Both the position numbers and the translations under genes were made by a program. Shown one piece after another: positions 12,047 through 14,263 of a stretch of DNA of 14,263 bases (positions are counted from its first letter, which is position 1; each line of letters opens with the position of its first letter). Source of the stretch: CAZIRF01 sp964541755 (GTDB lineage Bacteria > Spirochaetota > Spirochaetia > Treponematales > Breznakiellaceae); contig CAZIRF010000056.1 of NCBI GenBank assembly GCA_964541755.1, positions 1 through 14,263 of the forward strand, given 5' to 3'. The notes under the pieces are model-generated. The model saw only the letters and a program-made list of their open reading frames with translations. It was not told where the DNA came from and did not search any database.

Positions 12047-13126
12047 GTGAAAACAAAAAATGAACGGAAGATCGAAATTCGGGTGCTCCCACAGCACTAC
12101 CAGCTATCGTTCGATTTTGATGATGAAATCTTGGACGTCGTTCGAGCCTTGCCCCGGCGTCGTTACCTGTGCGATGAACGGGTTTGGCTGATACCCATAA
12201 CGGCTCTCTCCCGTTCAAGTCTTGCCGGGCGCTTGGAAAAGGTGGCTCGCCTTGAGTTTGTCGATACCCCGGAACATATGGGTGTCTCCGGAAAACCCGA
12301 GCCAACGCTTCCTCCCTTGTTCGTGGAGCAACTGGTGCGTAGGCGCTACAGCAAGCACACCATTCGCAATTACTCGCAACACTTGCGCAGGTTTTTGAAC
12401 TGGCTTGGCCCCGACAGGGAAATAGCCGATGAAGCCATCCTGTCCTATATCAATCACATTATGGAGAACACTGCGCTGTCCCCTTCTTGGCAGAACATGG
12501 CGGTGAATGCGATTCGCTATTATGTGGTCTCTGTCCTTGGGCGCAAGATGCCACAGGCCCCGGTGCGGCCCAAACGGGAGAAGCGGCTCCCCTTGGTCCT
12601 GGCGGAGGAAGAGGTGAAAGAGCTACTTCGCTCTCTTTCAAACCTCAAACACCGCTGCATTATTTCCTTGATCTACTCGGCTGGGCTTCGCGTGAGTGAG
12701 GTCGTACATCTGCGCATCAAGGATATTGATTTCGATCGATCAATTCTGCAAATTCGCCAATCAAAGGGCAAAAAGGACCGCATCGTACCCCTCGCCCAAA
12801 AGATAAAAAAACTGATAACCGACTACCGCGCGCAGTACCATCCGTATGCCTTTCTCTTTGAGGGCTCCAGTGGTGGTCCTTATTCTGTGCGCAGCATACA
12901 GGCCATTTTCCAAAGGGCCTGTACCACAATTGGGCTTGAAAAGAAGGCGAGCGTCCACAGCCTTCGCCACAGCTACGCTACCCACCTCCTTGAAAAGGGC
13001 ACCGATTTACGCATTATTCAGGAGCTCCTTGGCCACGCGAGCTCCAAAACTACCGAGATCTACACCCACGTCTCCACGAAGACCATAGGGGCAGTACGCA
13101 GCCCCTTCGACGATTTGGACGTGTAG
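12047..13126 (+). CDS. Tyrosine recombinase / integrase with HARP-like N-terminal segment
   Basis: The 359-residue protein has three parts. Residues about 9-75 form an unusual N-terminal segment (LSFDFDDEILDVVRALPRRR, then DERVWLIP and a final LEFVDTP) that resembles the HARP domain pattern. Residues about 88-170 form the SAM-like core-binding domain (RYSKHTIRNYSQHLRRFLNW). The rest is the catalytic domain with R215 in AGLRVSEV, K240 in SKGKKDR, H304 and R307 in HSLRHSYATHLL, H330 in LLGHASSKTTE and nucleophile Y339 in IYTHVS. All catalytic residues are present. The insertion specific to integron integrases (IntI patch) between the Lys and HxxR motifs is absent, so this is a XerCD-like mobile-element integrase. 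The GTG start is chosen because AGGAGG (12034-12039) lies seven bases upstream. The toxin-antitoxin promoter begins seven bases after its stop. Confidence 0.9.
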   Translation: MKTKNERKIEIRVLPQHYQLSFDFDDEILDVVRALPRRRYLCDERVWLIPITALSRSSLAGRLEKVARLEFVDTPEHMGVSGKPEPTLPPLFVEQLVRRRYSKHTIRNYSQHLRRFLNWLGPDREIADEAILSYINHIMENTALSPSWQNMAVNAIRYYVVSVLGRKMPQAPVRPKREKRLPLVLAEEEVKELLRSLSNLKHRCIISLIYSAGLRVSEVVHLRIKDIDFDRSILQIRQSKGKKDRIVPLAQKIKKLITDYRAQYHPYAFLFEGSSGGPYSVRSIQAIFQRACTTIGLEKKASVHSLRHSYATHLLEKGTDLRIIQELLGHASSKTTEIYTHVSTKTIGAVRSPFDDLDV

Positions 13127-13133
13127 GGGAAGT

Positions 13134-13162
13134 TTGACAGTGAGTTATACTATGGTTATACT
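13134..13162 (+). promoter_or_regulatory. Near-consensus promoter of the mazEF-like operon with direct repeats
   Basis: TTGACA (13134-13139), 17 bp, then TATACT (13157-13162) matches the main sigma consensus at 11 of 12 positions. Two copies of GTTATACTA (13144-13152 and 13155-13163), spaced 11 bp or about one helical turn, overlap the spacer and -10. They are good candidates for antitoxin operator half-sites. Confidence 0.75.
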
Positions 13163-13169
13163 AAAATTG

Positions 13170-13412
13170 ATGAAAACGGCTATTTCGATACCGGACATTC
13201 TCTTCGAGAGTGCAGAAAATGTTGCAAAAAAGATAGGTGTGCCTCGAAGCCAACTCTATGCAATGGCTCTTGAGGAATTCCTCGAACATCACAACAGGGA
13301 TGTGGTTACAATGGAGCTTAATGAAATGTATGGTGCTGCTTCTTCGACACCACTTAACGATGAAGCAGGGCTTGAATCTTTGCGAGAGGCGACCACATAT
13401 GATGCGTGGTGA
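13170..13412 (+). CDS. mazE: MazE-type ribbon-helix-helix antitoxin
   Basis: The 80-residue protein starts MKTAISIPDILFESAENVAK, the RHH pattern of MazE-type antitoxins: beta strand KTAISIP (2-8), then two helices through about residue 41. The acidic C-terminal half would wrap the toxin. The ATG at 13170 is preferred over earlier in-frame starts (TTG 13134, ATG 13152), because the promoter and operator repeats occupy those positions. The transcript would then begin at or within two bases of the ATG, so the message may be leaderless. Its stop overlaps the toxin gene by 14 bases, the usual coupling. Expected function: autorepression through the direct repeats and neutralisation of the downstream MazF. 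Confidence 0.85.
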   Translation: MKTAISIPDILFESAENVAKKIGVPRSQLYAMALEEFLEHHNRDVVTMELNEMYGAASSTPLNDEAGLESLREATTYDAW

Positions 13413-13740
13413 AATCTGGTGGGCCGATCTGGGTCTTCCCTTTGGCAGTGAACCGGGCTACAGGCGGCCGGTAGTTATTATCCAAGACGATTCATTCAAC
13501 AGAAGTTTGATACATACGGTAATAGTAAGCGCCATAAGCTCCAATACAGCCCTTGCAGAGGCTCCCGGAAACGTATTCTTGGAAAAATCCTTGAGTAGCC
13601 TTTCCAAAGACGGTGTAATTAATGTTTCACAGATTTCCACCTTGGAAAAAAAGCGCTTATTGGAAAAGGTCGCTTTCCTTCCCCGCCACACCCTGGCCAA
13701 GCTGGAAAGCGGTCTCAAACTCGTTTTGGGCCTCTATTAG
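13399..13740 (+). CDS. mazF: MazF/PemK-family endoribonuclease toxin
   Basis: The 113-residue protein opens RGEIWWADLGLPFGSEPGYR and continues RPVVIIQ (23-29), the classic MazF/PemK N-terminus with the conserved Arg-Pro pair. VIVSAISSN (41-49) is the second catalytic strand, and DGVINVSQISTLEKKRL is the typical later block. MazF toxins cut mRNA at short sequences and arrest growth when the antitoxin is degraded. The start is ATG ATG at 13399/13402, inside the antitoxin's end; a GAGAGG tract lies about ten bases upstream. Local base composition (about 43% GC in one antitoxin line) is lower than in valS, consistent with acquisition. Confidence 0.92.
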   Translation: MMRGEIWWADLGLPFGSEPGYRRPVVIIQDDSFNRSLIHTVIVSAISSNTALAEAPGNVFLEKSLSSLSKDGVINVSQISTLEKKRLLEKVAFLPRHTLAKLESGLKLVLGLY

Positions 13741-13757
13741 TACCACATCGCAGATAA

Positions 13758-13783
13758 GCATGATAAAATAAGCAATATCATGC
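13758..13783. repeat. Hairpin after the toxin gene
   Basis: GCATGATA (13758-13765) pairs perfectly with TATCATGC (13776-13783) around a 10-base loop, 17 bases after the mazF stop. No T-run follows. It may end or protect the toxin-antitoxin transcript. The rest of 13741-13826 shows no gene. Confidence 0.5.
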
Positions 13784-13826
13784 AATAAGGATACGTGATA
13801 CCGCTACTTCAGGTAATGATAGTGCA

Positions 13827-13919
13827 ATGAAGACAAGGCCGTACATAGCAGCAATACTGCTGGTGCTGGGGAGTTATATGCCATTGCCAGCTCAAAGGAG
13901 AACATTTTGTGAATTGTGA
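13827..13919 (+). pseudogene. Orphan signal-peptide start of a secreted protein, truncated
   Basis: A 30-codon frame begins MKTRPYIAAILLVLGSYM and continues PLPAQ: a basic start, a hydrophobic core and an AxA-like cleavage region, as in exported proteins. Right after the predicted cleavage point it enters the ribosome binding site of the next gene and stops. The mature protein is missing. Most likely an AT-rich segment has joined or inserted at about 13893-13900 and removed the rest of the gene. Confidence 0.5.
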
Positions 13920-14263
13920 AATTTTAGTAATTGGAAAGAAACAAATCAATAGTATAAAAACATTATGGGAAAAATTAAATGAAATTCATTTAAAAGACTC
14001 CACGCACTTTAAAGATCACTACAAGTATTTTACATTTGAAGAAAGATGTGAAAAGTTCGACGAAATTAAAAAGAGCAACATCAGAATTGAAGTGATTATT
14101 GATAATAATAAAACAGTTGGTTATTGCATATCAACAATAGAAAAAAATACAGGTGAAATTGATTCACTATTTATTGAGCAAGAATATAGAAAATTCGGGT
14201 TCGGGCGACAATTAGTTGAGAATAGCATAAAATGGCTAAAGGCAAATGAATGTAAAAAAATTA
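13909..14263 (+). CDS. GNAT-family acetyltransferase, C-terminus beyond window, AT-rich
   Basis: The reading frame runs from GTG at 13909 to the window end (118 codons plus one base), with AAAGGAG (13894-13900) eight bases upstream. The GNAT signature is visible: VIIDNNKTVGYCIS (62-75), EIDSLFIEQEYR (83-94) and the acetyl-CoA loop R94-K-F-G97-F-G99, followed by an amphipathic helix (LVENSIKWLKAN). The substrate is unknown; this type of GNAT is common in mobile arrays and includes toxin- and antibiotic-modifying members. Base composition is about 27% GC over three lines, far below its neighbours, and points to horizontal transfer. Confidence 0.85.
   Translation, partial: MNCEILVIGKKQINSIKTLWEKLNEIHLKDSTHFKDHYKYFTFEERCEKFDEIKKSNIRIEVIIDNNKTVGYCISTIEKNTGEIDSLFIEQEYRKFGFGRQLVENSIKWLKANECKKI

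Noticed and set aside
12047..13126. Integron integrase (IntI) reading of the recombinase
   Set aside because: The segment between the catalytic Lys and the HxxRH motif is short and has no IntI-specific insertion. No attC-like core sites were found downstream.

Overview
The window is about 14.3 kb of GC-rich, C-heavy bacterial DNA; a line of valS is about 73% GC. It ends in a short tail of clearly foreign, AT-rich DNA, about 27% GC over three lines near 14 kb. No rRNA or tRNA gene is visible. A periplasmic-binding-type sensor without a DNA-binding head, a QueH epoxyqueuosine reductase, a relaxed lipobox and a TrpXYZ-like ABC operon all suit a Spirochaetota genome, possibly a Treponema relative. 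This is an inference from gene content, not a marker-gene result.

Left part (1-5062): an incomplete sensor gene runs off the left edge on the minus strand and is divergent from queH (+). queH converges on a three-gene minus-strand ABC importer operon: substrate-binding lipoprotein, permease, ATPase. Two tandem hairpin repeats separate the convergent genes. Two more hairpins sit between the lipoprotein and permease genes. The lipoprotein gene has a TTGACA promoter and a perfect 8+6+8 palindrome next to its ribosome binding site. A separate promoter reads rightward into valS.

Middle (5063-9142): complete valS carries three copies of a 17-bp palindromic unit inserted in frame. Four bases later comes a small SpoT-like HD hydrolase gene, a plausible translation and stringent-response pair. 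A GC-rich non-coding stretch follows, with a G-quadruplex motif and several strong dyads. After it lie two genes that each keep a start and an end but have lost the middle: a GNAT acetyltransferase and a probable alpha/beta hydrolase.

Right-middle (9143-11704): four intact small-enzyme genes on the plus strand encode a GNAT acetyltransferase, a nitrilase-family amidohydrolase (overlapping TGATG), a Nudix hydrolase preceded by a Crp-like TGTGA-N6-TCACA dyad, and an S51 (peptidase E-like) peptidase.

Right end (11705-14263): a mobile or accessory module. A hairpin-rich spacer leads to a tyrosine recombinase with an unusual HARP-like N-terminal segment. A MazE/MazF toxin-antitoxin pair follows, driven by a near-consensus promoter with overlapping 9-bp direct repeats. 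Next comes an orphan signal-peptide start that is cut off at the ribosome binding site of an AT-rich GNAT gene, which is truncated by the window edge. Recombinase, toxin-antitoxin and acetyltransferase in one direction resemble a cassette array, but the recombinase lacks the insertion typical of integron integrases and no attC site was found.
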